From IMG/VR virus record IMGVR_UViG_3300025674_000268, positions 1 through 28,988 of that record: a DNA stretch of 28,988 nt; one strand, written 5' to 3'. The position numbers and the translations under genes are program-made. Positions 19,801-28,988 of the stretch are shown one piece after another. The stretch comes from a virus. Under the pieces are notes generated by a model. The model worked only from the letters and a program-made list of their open reading frames with translations, ran no database searches and had not been told where the DNA came from. Every line of letters starts with the position of its first letter. Within the stretch, counting starts at the first letter, position 1.

Positions 19801-22800
19801 CTCTATCGATATTACCGAAGTAGATATTACTATGATTAGCAGAGTTACCAATCTTGATGAATTGATCATCAGATGCTTTATCACCAATGTAGATCCACTG
19901 ATTGTCGTTAGTGAAATCACCGATTCTAATTGTCTTAGAATAACCCGCAAGGTTTAGACCAGCAGAGTCATCACCACCAACGAATGTAGAATCGTTGAGT
20001 AGATTGAATGTGCCAACTGTTTCAGAAGTTCTGATCTCAGCAATTGTTCCGTTACCATTAACTTCAATATCACGCTCAAAGCGTACATCTTCGGTGAATC
20101 TAGAGTCACCAACAACAACGAATGCTCTGTCTAGTTCCTTACCAGAAGTAGTGTCATCAACGTTAATTCCTAAGCGACCGAAGTTGTTACCTCTTCCAGA
20201 TTCAACGATTCCAGAAGTTCTAGTATCAACACGGAGAGTGCTGTAGGTTGTTGGATCTGCACTATTTCCACCAACGATAAGAGCATCTGCAATTGCATTC
20301 TTCTCTCTATCAGCGAAATTAGTATGATCTAAGAAGTCAGTTGTCTTACGACCACTAATGTATGCATTACCAACAACATCTAGGTTAGCACGAGGATCGG
20401 TGTCTGCAGAAACAAATGCATTTTCATAAGAAGCATGGGTTGCTCTTGCAACTGTGTTAACACCAAGTTTGTAATCACCAATTGCTTCAGTTTCTGTTCT
20501 AAGTGCTTCAGCACCAAGGACGCCTAGTTCCTTCCAGTTAGAGTTAGAATACTCAATTGATGGAACAGGGTCACCCTGAGGGGTGTTGTTAACAACAGTA
20601 TTCCATGAGATTGATTGTTGTTCAAAATCATTTGCTGCTTGTAGATAGACAACATTAGAAGCTCTATCAAATGGATCAGATGGAGGAGAATATACTCTCC
20701 AAGTAAAGTTCAATCTAGTATCAACATAGAAATCTCTAAATCTAATTTCAGAACTAGAGTTAATACCAGGAGAACCACCAACATTAGTTAGAGGAATTTC
20801 AATTCCACTTGGGGTTGCAAAGGTCAATCTAATAACATTTGCAGCAACTCCAGTTGGAGCAAAATCAATTTGCTGAATTTCGGTAGAAGAAATTCCTGAG
20901 AAGTAGTTGGATAGAATCCATCCAAACGAACCACTCTTATTAATTTCAGATCCCTTGATTAGGACATCACCAGAAAGTGGAATTACTCCACCATAAGAAA
21001 CAAATTGATCCGAGAATAGTCTAGTTCCAGATGGAGCAATTGGAGTTTGATTTGGAGTCTTGTTAGAAGCAACGCCACCAGCAGTGTGTGTCTGGAACAG
21101 ATATCTCTGTCCATCACCTCTTGGGTTGAACTGGAATACAGCAGAGGTAATTCTGTTCTTGCTAATACGAATATCACCCTCGGTTGGAGGAGTAAATGCG
21201 GTTCTGTCTAGGCTCTCATCCTGCTCTAGCTGGGTTACAGGGTCAACGGAGGAAACATTGGAACGGATGATTAGAGCATCACGCTGCTGAATTAGGTCTT
21301 CATCTTGAACACCAATGAGAAGTGGAGATTCAATTGTGTTGACTAGTTCACCATCACCACCAACGATTGTAATGTTCTGGTTAAAGGTTACAGGAGTGTC
21401 GAAGGTAGTAACGAGACCACCAATAGTATCGTTCTCATCTCCATCATCAGCAAGAACTGCTGCATCGATGAAGGTCTCTTCGCCAGTGATAGCGTTGATT
21501 CTTCTGTTACCGATGTAGAGATCACCCTGAGAGTTAATACCCGTGTAGAAGACGATACCAGCGTCTTGTTTCTTCGACTGGGCATAGAAGTCCTGATCTG
21601 GAGTTAAGACCACTTCCTGACGCGCTGGGAGACCTGTGGAGTAGTTACCAGGACCGAAACCAAGGTATTCAAACGTGTGGTTACCAGCACGAGCGATAGA
21701 TGGTCTACGAAGTTCAACGTAGTAACGCTGATCCGAGAGGACTGTGCTATCACCAGAGATTGAGATTCTGCGATCTTCTGAACCAGAAGTTGCATTTCCA
21801 TCCTGTGCTTTAATAGCGTTAGTACCAGTATAGGTGTTATTCAAGAATGCTGATTGAGAAATCAGATCATCAACTAGTTCTCTAGTTACAGAGTTCTTGT
21901 AGTCGTTGACAGAAACTGCACCATGAACGTAGTTATCAGCAGCGGAGAATGCAGATGGTGGATCAATTAGATTAGCATAGTAATCTTTCTCTTGTTGAGT
22001 TGTACCAGAGTTTTGGAACCAAAGAGGATCGTTTCTATAGTTGAGAGGATAGAGTTTGCTGACTGGTTGCGAGAACTTAAATCTACGGAAGTTTGTAGAA
22101 ACACCAGCACCAGTTGGGAATGGAGAGATGTTACCACGGAGAGCAGTTAGGTAGTAAATACCATCTTGCTGACCAGCAATTCTACGCTGTAGTGTCTCAT
22201 ATCCAAAGATGTAGAAAGTATCATCAATAATACCAGCATCTTCAACAGAAGCAACATAGTATTCAACACCAGCATCGTCTTGAATACGATCACCAGGAGT
22301 GATAGTATAAACGTTAGCGCCGTTTTGCTTGTAATAATACTCAGGATAATTTTTTCTGATTAATGTTTTCAGAGGTAGCGATTTGCCCATATCCTGGTCT
22401 TCCAGCATAGTAGCAAATACTTCTGCATCACCTTGATCTTGGGTGAATGTTGTTTGGGCGAATTCACTAAATTCAAGTTTACCGCCACGGATATTCTTGA
22501 TGATTAGATAGTGATCACCACCAACGCTGTAATATGCATGGATATTAGCAAGACCAGAAGAATTACCAGTAAACTCAACAGCATTTGTATCTGACGCCAA
22601 ATTCTGAGTCTTATTGACGATGAAGTTGCCGCCCTGAGGAGCAGAAATCTTAACTGTTGTTAGGATTTCATTTCTTAGACCAGGGAAGTTTCTGCTGTCA
22701 ATTGTATGATCAAACAGAGTTAGTTCTAGGTAATTAATAGAAGGATCTAGAAGATCAGCAACATAACGACCAGACTGAATAGTCGATTGAACACCAGAAG

Positions 22801-25800
22801 TGAAGCGAGCGAACGAACGATATTCGATACCAGAACCAGTTTGATCCTTCTTAAATGGATCATACTGAACTTCAGTGTTCAAGTTATTTGCTTCGAAATC
22901 ATCAGCAGTATAACCGATGTATTCTCCTGCTTGTACAGGGTTCTCGAAGCGAGCACCATATACTGTGCCAGTTACAGGCTTGAGTAGAACTTTCTGAGGA
23001 ACAAGTTTACGGGTGTCGTCAGTTCTTGTCTTAAGAACGAAACCATTGATAGGATCTCTTGCGTTCTCAAGATACTTAGGAATAACAAAACGAAGTTTGT
23101 AGGTTCTCTCGTCTGCCTCACGAGTGTCATCTAGACGCTCATACCACATATCAGTGGATCTCTGACGATCATTATAATCGTCTTGATTGATTCTCCAGAA
23201 GATGTTGTTCTGAAGAACGCTGAGTTGTTCATTAGATTGATCTAGACACTGAATGTACCACTTACCAGAATCGGTAACTGCATCAGTGAAGGAAGGATCA
23301 AAGCGCATTGGGCTTCTGCGCTTGTTAGCAAAGACCTCAAATTCTACACCACTTTGTCCAGCAGCAAAAGTGATAGGATCTTCATTTGAATTTGCATCTG
23401 CAAATGTCTTGTGAATTGTGAAGACTTTGTTGTTTTGATAGCGAACAAAGAATTCTGTTCTTGGATTAATTCTACCAAAGTCTGCGTCATTGGAATCAAC
23501 AACAGTAATCTCAGGATCATTTACATAAGTGTTAGAAACTAGAGGTAGTTCACCACCTTCAATTGCTCGGATGAATACTCTCTGAGCAATCGATTGAGGT
23601 AGGGAAGATGAAGGAACATCAAAGATGTGTGAAACATCTGTTTCAATACCAGCATTGACTGTATTGGTTAGTTTTGCACGATAGTTGTGAAGATCATACT
23701 TGTCGTCAAGGACGAATTGATACATATCAATCTCAACGTCCTTATCGATGCTAGCAGTCTCAGATGCATAGATGTAGATACCTGCTGCAGCATTCTCCTT
23801 AGAGGTTGCGAGCATCAATCTGGTTTGATCATTACCATCAAAGAAGGTAGTTCCACTATAATCTTCGGGTTGAGTCTTTCTACCAGGAGCAATTACATAG
23901 TAAGTGGTATTAGTATCAAATCCGTTAGGTAGTCTAACAAGACGCTTATCAACATCGACATACTTACCAGTTATCGTATCAAAACGAGGACGTGGTACAA
24001 GTCTTACAGGAGTTCCAGTTTCAAACTGGTGTGGGTCGGATGGGTTGCCACCAACGTCAATGGTAAAGACTGTTGCTCTAGATGCAAGAAGTGCAGTGTT
24101 AACTGTTTGCTCTTGTCTAGTTACAGATCCAAGTCCACTATTGATAATAGTAGTGATGTTACCGATTAGAGTTTCAATAGCATCAGCAGTACCAGAACAC
24201 TCTCTATAAGATGGTGATACTAGAGTATCCTGAATGACATCAGGAGTTACATTACCATTCTCTGGTCCAACTAGAACTGTTGTTGGTAGAGTATCTGCCC
24301 AAACTCCCTCTTCAAATACAAAGTAAAGATCAGGGCTGCCGCTAAGTTTTGCATTTAGAGTTACGCCTTCTTCTAGACGCGATCCCTTGACACCAAGTTC
24401 AATTCTTGTATTGTCAACAATTCTCTTAACGTATGCACCTTCAGGAATAGTGCTGTATGTTACTTGAGCATTTTCTTGTAAAAGACCATTTACAAATGCA
24501 GGAGTTGATGGATCAGTTAGTCCTCTCGAATTCTCATATTCTTTAACGCTCATGCCAATGATAATACCACGAGTATCATTAACATCAATGATGGCAGATC
24601 CAGCAGTGGTAGAACAATCGAACGCAAGAACGTCGAAGTTTCTCATGGCAGCAGTTGCCATCTGACCGACATAATCCCAAGCGTCTAAGGTTTCTGCCTT
24701 TTCGTCATCAATATATGTGAGATTAGTTCCTACGTAGTATGCTTCACCTGCTTGGATGCTGTTGATGTTACCACCAAGTCTTAGGTCATTGACAACAGCG
24801 TCAACGATGTAGGAAACGTCACGGAAACACTTAGATGCTTCATTATTAATAGTGAAGTCTCCGTTGTTAACAGGAGGTAGATTTGCAAGTGATCCAGTGG
24901 TGATTGCATCCGTAAGGATATCAAATAGGTTCTCAATAGTCGAACGAACGTTAGCACAATCCCAGAGACCATTGCTGAGAGGAGGTAGAACATCTAATGT
25001 TCCTGCTTGTAGAGCATCACATACAATACCGATCAAGGTATCGATAGTTGCTAGAACATCAGAACAATTTCCTAAGGTATATCCTAGCTCATCATCACCA
25101 GGGTTAACGATAGTGCTGGATGGTTGATAAGCTCTTGCAGCACGAGGATATGAGTGGGTGGTTACATTCTTGTCCTTGGTGCAAGTAAAGGTTAGAGATT
25201 CTGTCTTGATTCTAATAGGTTCGTTAATTGCTAGTCCATGAGGAGATGCTGTAGTAACAACAACATTACCAGTTGCAGGATCGTAAGTTGCACTGGTTAC
25301 ATTATGCTCAACCAATAGAGAAGGACCAACATTAATAGTAATACTATAATCAGTTACCGCAGTTGGGTTAACATTCTGACCAGTAATAGGATCAGAACCA
25401 GGACGTGGATAAGTCTGCTGAGAGGAATAGTTATCCGAAGCACACTCGAATGTGAATGAATTATCATCCAAGGATAGTTGATCAGTTACCAGTACGCCAT
25501 GAGCAGTACCGAAGTACATTACAAATTCTCCAGTTGCTGGATCATAAGTTGCATTATCTGGAGTTAGTTGTGGTCCGTCAACAACGTTAATAGCACCAGC
25601 AGATACAGATACAAATCTGTGATCATAGTTACCACCAGAAACAACAGCACCAGCAGAAGCACTTATAAAGGTGTGTGGATAAACGTGAGTAGAGGTGCCA
25701 ACATTAAATGTTAATGTATTAGAGGTAACTGCGGTGATTGCAACTGCTGTGTTGTATGCAGGATCAGCAGAAGCACCAGTAGTTCTCTCTACTGTTAGAG

Positions 25801-28800
25801 TGCCAGGTGTTCCATCAGTTCCAACTGCTTGAATGATAATTCCAAATAGGGAATCAATTGCACCAGCAGCAGATCCACAGGTAGGAAGAAGTTCATCAAT
25901 ATCCCAGTCATCAACAATTGTTTGATCAAATGTCTGAGTTAGTTGGTTATCACCAGTTGCGGTGATTGCCTCATTTCTCATTGCCATGATGGCAAGATCC
26001 TTTGCCTTATCAAAGACATATCCCGCTTCATCACGCTCAGCATCGATGAAGGTATCAACTGCAACGCCGTTGAATACGTTAGTTACATAGATCTTAGCAG
26101 CATCATAAGTCTTGGAGTTTCCACCAAACTTAACATCATACATGACTGCTTCTAGAACGTCATAAACGTCATCTAGGCAATCTTGCTTGGTGTTACCTTC
26201 TTGTGGTGCATAAGATGGGAACTGAGCAAGCATTAGTTGATATGCTTCTTCAGCAATGAATTCCTTGTTAGCAAGAACAAGATTGTATGCGTCAGCGTGA
26301 ATGTCAGAAACAACAACAGGATCACCAACCTGATCGAGAGTGATGGTTAGATCACGCTCATAGTATTGGTTGTTGATTGATCTGTTCATCAAATCAGCAG
26401 CACGTTTAAATGCGGTGATCGAAGGACCAACCTCATTGTCTACACCATTAACAATCAAACCATTAGCATCAAAGTATTCCTTAGTTGCTGCAATAGTGTA
26501 CTCGTTGCCACCAAACCAGAGATCCTGTGCTACAGCATCAACAATGTGACCGATGTCTCTGCGGCACTTAACTTCACCGCTAAGAAGATTTAGAGCATAG
26601 TTTCCAGTGTTGACTTCTGTGTTCCAAATACCACCAGTAATAGACTGGTTGGTAAGTGCATCAGTAGCAATTAGAGAAATGTTTTCAATTGATGTTTGAA
26701 CATCACTACAGAGAGCAATATTAAACTGGTTCTGGGTATTAGATCCAGCAGTTCCATAATCACTACCAGGAGCAGGGTCTGCAGTAATTGTTAGATCCTT
26801 ATAGTACAGATCATTATATACTGCCTTCTTCATTTCATCTCTGGCAGCATTGAAAGCATATACACTTTCAGTTCTTTCAGAGTTTACACCATTAGAAATT
26901 GGATTTCCATCAGCATCAAAGTATTGCTCAGTGAACTTTCTGATGTGTGAGTTACCGCCAGTGAATAGATCAACAGAAACAGCATCGATGAAGTAACCAA
27001 TATCTCTACGGCACTTGGTAGAGAGGAATCCTTCATCTCCCTTATTGATCTCGATAGGCATCGAGTTCAAGTTTCCATCAAGGAATACTGTATCAACGAT
27101 ACCACCAAGAGTATCAACTGCTGCCTGAACATCAGAGCAAAGTGCTACCTGAGCATCAGTTAGTTGATTCTCAGTGTTGCCAGCGAATGTAACTGAATCG
27201 CCAGCAGCACTTACGAATGTGTGAACACTTGTATTAGTTCCACCATCACCAACATTTACTGTGATAGTGTTATCAGTAATTGCCGTGATTTCGATATACT
27301 GACCTGCAGCAGGATCGGTAGAACGAGGATAAGTGTGCTGTGTAGTATTACCATCTAGATCGCAAGTGAAAGTAAGCGAATCAGTTGCAATGGTAATAAA
27401 ATCACCAATAGAAAGATCGTGATTAGCAATGCTGAGAACCGCGAGACCAGTGTTTGGATCGTAGGTTGCTCCATGTGGTGTGTAACTTCTAGTTACTTGA
27501 CCATATGCAGATCCTGGTGCATTGTCTGCGGTAATTGTTAGATCTTTTTCATAAAGCTGATTGGTGATCGCTTTCTTGATCATCTCAATAGCTTTTGTGA
27601 ATGCATATCTAGAAGGAGTTTCTTCTCCTGCTAGTCCATTGGTGATCTGGGAACCTGCATTCTCAAAATACTCTGCACAGAACTTCCAAGTGTACTCGTT
27701 ACCTTGAATGAATAGGTCAAGAGCGATAGCGTCAACAAAGTATCCTAAGTCTCTACGGCACTTAGAACGCATTGATTGAACATCACGAGTAGCAGTAAAT
27801 GTTGTGATGCCATCTGGAGCAAGTCCAGTGATTTCATTTGTAGTTTCTGGTGGCAGAGAATTCAGATTTCCATTAGCAATTTGTTCGGTAACAATATTGG
27901 TTAGTACCCAAATTGCTGATTGAACATCATCACAAGCGCCAGTGTTAGTTCTGGAAATGTTACCACCGCCACCACCGTACTGAGCAGGACCTTCAGTGAT
28001 TGTTAGATCCTGTGATGATAGTTGGTTAGCAACTGCAAGACGCATTTGATCTCTTGCAGCGTTGAATCCTGTTACGCTTTCTGCTTCCTCTCCCTGAAGA
28101 CCAGCACTAATCCATGAAGTTCCAGAGCCATCAAAATACTTAGAGATGAACTTACGGGAATACTTATTAGTACCAATGAACAAGTCAAGAGATACAGCAT
28201 CAACTAGATAACCGATATCTCTGCGGCACTTAGCATCAGATCCACCTGGGAATACAAATGTAGGATGTGCAGCAACAATAGCTGCAATTGAGTTATTAAT
28301 GATCTCTTGCTTGTTATTTTGGATCAAGCGATATGCATCAGCATATCTTGACCAATTATAAGTTTGAGGATCTGAGTTGGAGAAGTCATAAACATATGGA
28401 TCTCCAAAACCATTGTCAGAACCAGTGTCATTACCGAAGAAGAAATCGGGGAATGAAATAGCAATTTGTCCCAGTGCAGATTCAACAATTTCTTCCTTGT
28501 TATTCTGAATCAAACGATATGAATCAGCATATCTAGAACTTGGGGTTGTTTGAGGACCATCAGGGAAGTAGAAATCAGGATAGTTGATTGCAAGTGCTGC
28601 AATTGCTTTATCACCAATCTCTTTACTGTTGCGTCTAATTAGACGGAATGCGTCGGCATATCTTGACTGACCATTCGTTTGTGTATCACCAGGAATAAAG
28701 AAGTCTGGGTGATAAACAGCAACTTCTGCTAGTGCTGCATCTAGGATAAACTCTCTGTTAGCAACAATTCTGTTACGAGCATCTTTGTTTCTACCAGCAG

Positions 28801-28988
28801 GATCTTGCTTCTGAGAAACATCAATAGTTACACCATTTGTGGTGTCACCATCTGCCTCTGCTTGAGAACCAGTCTTACCAGTGTTAATACCATATTCTGC
28901 TAGTACACTACCAACTTCAGGATCGTAAAGATCTGCTTGTACAGTTAATAGGTTAGCAATTGCTTTCTTACAAAGATCTCTTGCTCTG
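16829..28988 (-). CDS. Giant repeat-rich fibre/structural protein (VrlC-like), 5' end outside window
   Basis: The frame is open from 28987 to the stop at 16831-16829: 4,052 residues, with the start beyond the window. In order: at least four 'RYADAYRLIQNNKQEI' helical units (about 28250-28800); six copies of an ~85-residue KCRRDIGYxVDAVxxDL unit (24600-28300), each followed by a 'KDLTIT' strand and several by a CSDVQxxI helix; three SLTFTC...HTYPR beta units (25130-27480); a long middle part with few repeats; a region of short beta units such as IRIGDFTND and IYIGDKASDD (near 19700-20000) like a fibre shaft; and a C-terminal domain with LILTLPSSAETGDVIRI and YQGWWLTEL. Such proteins are virion components in T4-like cyanophages, thought to form large fibres or a baseplate-associated structure. 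Cys in the CRRD units is almost invariant, which is notable. Confidence 0.85.
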   Translation of the reverse strand, partial: RARDLCKKAIANLLTVQADLYDPEVGSVLAEYGINTGKTGSQAEADGDTTNGVTIDVSQKQDPAGRNKDARNRIVANREFILDAALAEVAVYHPDFFIPGDTQTNGQSRYADAFRLIRRNSKEIGDKAIAALAINYPDFYFPDGPQTTPSSRYADSYRLIQNNKEEIVESALGQIAISFPDFFFGNDTGSDNGFGDPYVYDFSNSDPQTYNWSRYADAYRLIQNNKQEIINNSIAAIVAAHPTFVFPGGSDAKCRRDIGYLVDAVSLDLFIGTNKYSRKFISKYFDGSGTSWISAGLQGEEAESVTGFNAARDQMRLAVANQLSSQDLTITEGPAQYGGGGGNISRTNTGACDDVQSAIWVLTNIVTEQIANGNLNSLPPETTNEITGLAPDGITTFTATRDVQSMRSKCRRDLGYFVDAIALDLFIQGNEYTWKFCAEYFENAGSQITNGLAGEETPSRYAFTKAIEMIKKAITNQLYEKDLTITADNAPGSAYGQVTRSYTPHGATYDPNTGLAVLSIANHDLSIGDFITIATDSLTFTCDLDGNTTQHTYPRSTDPAAGQYIEITAITDNTITVNVGDGGTNTSVHTFVSAAGDSVTFAGNTENQLTDAQVALCSDVQAAVDTLGGIVDTVFLDGNLNSMPIEINKGDEGFLSTKCRRDIGYFIDAVSVDLFTGGNSHIRKFTEQYFDADGNPISNGVNSERTESVYAFNAARDEMKKAVYNDLYYKDLTITADPAPGSDYGTAGSNTQNQFNIALCSDVQTSIENISLIATDALTNQSITGGIWNTEVNTGNYALNLLSGEVKCRRDIGHIVDAVAQDLWFGGNEYTIAATKEYFDANGLIVNGVDNEVGPSITAFKRAADLMNRSINNQYYERDLTITLDQVGDPVVVSDIHADAYNLVLANKEFIAEEAYQLMLAQFPSYAPQEGNTKQDCLDDVYDVLEAVMYDVKFGGNSKTYDAAKIYVTNVFNGVAVDTFIDAERDEAGYVFDKAKDLAIMAMRNEAITATGDNQLTQTFDQTIVDDWDIDELLPTCGSAAGAIDSLFGIIIQAVGTDGTPGTLTVERTTGASADPAYNTAVAITAVTSNTLTFNVGTSTHVYPHTFISASAGAVVSGGNYDHRFVSVSAGAINVVDGPQLTPDNATYDPATGEFVMYFGTAHGVLVTDQLSLDDNSFTFECASDNYSSQQTYPRPGSDPITGQNVNPTAVTDYSITINVGPSLLVEHNVTSATYDPATGNVVVTTASPHGLAINEPIRIKTESLTFTCTKDKNVTTHSYPRAARAYQPSSTIVNPGDDELGYTLGNCSDVLATIDTLIGIVCDALQAGTLDVLPPLSNGLWDCANVRSTIENLFDILTDAITTGSLANLPPVNNGDFTINNEASKCFRDVSYIVDAVVNDLRLGGNINSIQAGEAYYVGTNLTYIDDEKAETLDAWDYVGQMATAAMRNFDVLAFDCSTTAGSAIIDVNDTRGIIIGMSVKEYENSRGLTDPSTPAFVNGLLQENAQVTYSTIPEGAYVKRIVDNTRIELGVKGSRLEEGVTLNAKLSGSPDLYFVFEEGVWADTLPTTVLVGPENGNVTPDVIQDTLVSPSYRECSGTADAIETLIGNITTIINSGLGSVTRQEQTVNTALLASRATVFTIDVGGNPSDPHQFETGTPVRLVPRPRFDTITGKYVDVDKRLVRLPNGFDTNTTYYVIAPGRKTQPEDYSGTTFFDGNDQTRLMLATSKENAAAGIYIYASETASIDKDVEIDMYQFVLDDKYDLHNYRAKLTNTVNAGIETDVSHIFDVPSSSLPQSIAQRVFIRAIEGGELPLVSNTYVNDPEITVVDSNDADFGRINPRTEFFVRYQNNKVFTIHKTFADANSNEDPITFAAGQSGVEFEVFANKRRSPMRFDPSFTDAVTDSGKWYIQCLDQSNEQLSVLQNNIFWRINQDDYNDRQRSTDMWYERLDDTREADERTYKLRFVIPKYLENARDPINGFVLKTRTDDTRKLVPQKVLLKPVTGTVYGARFENPVQAGEYIGYTADDFEANNLNTEVQYDPFKKDQTGSGIEYRSFARFTSGVQSTIQSGRYVADLLDPSINYLELTLFDHTIDSRNFPGLRNEILTTVKISAPQGGNFIVNKTQNLASDTNAVEFTGNSSGLANIHAYYSVGGDHYLIIKNIRGGKLEFSEFAQTTFTQDQGDAEVFATMLEDQDMGKSLPLKTLIRKNYPEYYYKQNGANVYTITPGDRIQDDAGVEYYVASVEDAGIIDDTFYIFGYETLQRRIAGQQDGIYYLTALRGNISPFPTGAGVSTNFRRFKFSQPVSKLYPLNYRNDPLWFQNSGTTQQEKDYYANLIDPPSAFSAADNYVHGAVSVNDYKNSVTRELVDDLISQSAFLNNTYTGTNAIKAQDGNATSGSEDRRISISGDSTVLSDQRYYVELRRPSIARAGNHTFEYLGFGPGNYSTGLPARQEVVLTPDQDFYAQSKKQDAGIVFYTGINSQGDLYIGNRRINAITGEETFIDAAVLADDGDENDTIGGLVTTFDTPVTFNQNITIVGGDGELVNTIESPLLIGVQDEDLIQQRDALIIRSNVSSVDPVTQLEQDESLDRTAFTPPTEGDIRISKNRITSAVFQFNPRGDGQRYLFQTHTAGGVASNKTPNQTPIAPSGTRLFSDQFVSYGGVIPLSGDVLIKGSEINKSGSFGWILSNYFSGISSTEIQQIDFAPTGVAANVIRLTFATPSGIEIPLTNVGGSPGINSSSEIRFRDFYVDTRLNFTWRVYSPPSDPFDRASNVVYLQAANDFEQQSISWNTVVNNTPQGDPVPSIEYSNSNWKELGVLGAEALRTETEAIGDYKLGVNTVARATHASYENAFVSADTDPRANLDVVGNAYISGRKTTDFLDHTNFADREKNAIADALIVGGNSADPTTYSTLRVDTRTSGIVESGRGNNFGRLGINVDDTTSGKELDRAFVVVGDSRFTEDVRFERDIEVNGNGTIAEIRTSETVGTFNLLNDSTFVGGDDSAGLNLAGYSKTIRIGDFTNDNQWIYIGDKASDDQFIKIGNSANHSNIYFGNIDRDAAISRIYMGGAYNRLSSLSVINFETKQVRFAGDVTFGANKNLGGDRTDPEQIVTLRTEAGIVSFFSGNTQTIDFATNASEVNIAGQGGTTTIRNSLEIDGETTFNSSVKLCGGVAAFSFVGTRAQLGSTAFAHDDGILGPTTFNQNVDLVNVFQLPDGDPNFNRIDTAGSAPWGDATFQAAKPGAGPEGADLEALTGDLYYLPLLNAPGDYFQEGDYLLLDATVDPVAGTHPEIVRVATGGLIGAETAPYYLIVQRQPLGTFTPIKDNHPETPTNRTPVYKCNIAFDATWIEQGIDSSGVTENIYLATFGGTLQVGIDYIIVDREDTNGDGVFDQGEVFKLASTLNQENKKFQILSGCPAGDVLFEVDSVTGETTIGNDGVNGENGKLTINGSLKFIGGCKTASKTQFVGNAQAELSTITAVTNTDGLEVGDFVQIVTGGGTVTLEQNRFPEDSGDTRFTDPQIVSIVGNVVTLNVPFTGNNNSEGITFEASRNEQFTITDRERDIFSVSACSGDTVIGNPSGVVIAQRAQFGTSVQAHAEGDVVYVALKDPKVDNSIATTFVDTLTPITTTATQLTVDDISDFESGDLILVGYGSGGNEEFMLVSGTPVPTAGNAGYLPVTRVGSVPNVPGAAKTHQDGESVWRVLLRETTTLTADIGTTGGSSVDIGLENSDLVPFFLDREYFVLINDEIFEVTNSVTNDGGTQLVKKDYHHGRLTVYDDVKFVGSNFEITGTDNNVPILKLINNEEHHFESGALDINASTDISGLLRIFPSTCVEDPNAIQFTNKAFEPTFRVEPDFGDTFVGRLLDVAGISSTVASQSQKILDVRQLGNGGTKNFTIRQDASIDAFGYTGWKNKNGGHITKFVNAASTLQVNINYIVAVAPSTGALILTLPSSAETGDVIRITEVGGQLTYNNSLVIRAPIVGGEPVAVQGDTEGTKLGGLSAPYSSGELVVQNRNASFGLIYVGQTDGDNFIPAVYQGWWLTEL
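24600..28300 (-). repeat. Six diverged CRRDIGY repeat units in the giant protein
   Basis: Cores start near 28232 (KCRRDIGYLVDAVSLDL), 27768 (KCRRDLGYFVDAIALDL), 27018 (KCRRDIGYFIDAVSVDL), 26572 (KCRRDIGHIVDAVAQDL), 26190 (DCLDDVYDVLEAVMYDV) and 24836 (KCFRDVSYIVDAVVNDL). The first four keep Cys-Arg-Arg-Asp; the fifth and sixth have drifted. Each unit continues with a GGN-x-Y/S turn and a second helical pair. Spacing is irregular because other modules are inserted between units. Confidence 0.8.
28250..28988 (-). repeat. Tandem YADAYRLIQNN helical units
   Basis: Going downstream: NRIVANREFILDAALAEV, then RYADAFRLIRRNSKEIGDKA, RYADSYRLIQNNKEEIVESA and RYADAYRLIQNNKQEIINNS, most followed by a (Y/F/H)PDFFF-type strand and a PGD/PDG turn. 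The period is about 40-60 codons. A more distant copy (HADAYNLVLANKEFIAEEA) occurs near 26290. The run continues beyond the right edge. Confidence 0.7.

Noticed and set aside
28511-28513. Start codon (TTG) of the giant protein
   Set aside because: The frame stays open to the right edge and the residues upstream continue the same repeats (RYADSYRL), so the start is outside the window.
24600-28988. CRISPR or other DNA-level repeat array
   Set aside because: The repeats are diverged protein units with no identical DNA repeat or fixed spacer length.

Overview
The window looks like part of the genome of a T4-like cyanophage, a marine myovirus infecting Synechococcus or Prochlorococcus. The reasons are the gene content: tandem tail-collar fibre proteins, a fibre protein of more than 4,000 residues with CRRDIGY-type repeats (annotated VrlC-like or 'structural protein' in some cyanophages, from memory), several phage 2OG-Fe(II) oxygenases, a tail-assembly chaperone domain, a D12-type DNA adenine methylase and many tiny tightly packed genes. 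Every gene I can support is on the minus strand, so transcription runs from 28988 towards 1. There is no gene-free stretch longer than about 150 bases, and I saw no tRNA, IS element, CRISPR array or integrase.

Layout in the direction of transcription. (a) 28988-10126 is the adhesion block: the C-terminal 4,052 residues of a giant fibre protein whose start lies outside the window, then three collar-domain fibre proteins of 397, 429 and 1,405 residues, the last carrying a long glycine-rich adhesin-like region. (b) 10126-6266 holds four 2OG-Fe(II) dioxygenase-like genes interleaved with a tail-assembly-chaperone gene, an Sm-like candidate and one unknown. All are joined by 1-20 bp overlaps or 1-5 bp gaps, so (a) and (b) are probably one transcription unit. 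(c) 6261-4588 is a chain of small conserved-type unknowns, including one small membrane protein and two unusually long out-of-frame overlaps. (d) 4570-1793 is a nucleic-acid-enzyme block: a GIY-YIG-like candidate nuclease, a ParB-box-like protein and the adenine methylase, read from two near-consensus sigma70-type promoters. (e) 1775-1 is a run of very small accessory genes with ATGA/TGATG junctions and a second small membrane protein. By eye, (e) is richer in G+C than (c) and the oxygenase block.

Together, (a) and (b) specify and assemble the host-binding fibres. The oxygenases beside them could act on fibre proteins or on metabolism. Blocks (d) and (e) look like early, host-takeover genes read by host RNA polymerase. 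The most interesting items are a recurrent promoter-plus-leader element ([-10]-N5-GGTAATC, three copies with identical spacing), a promoter whose -35 sits at the centre of a perfect 21-bp palindrome, the nuclease/ParB-like/methylase cluster, and the interleaved oxygenases next to fibres.
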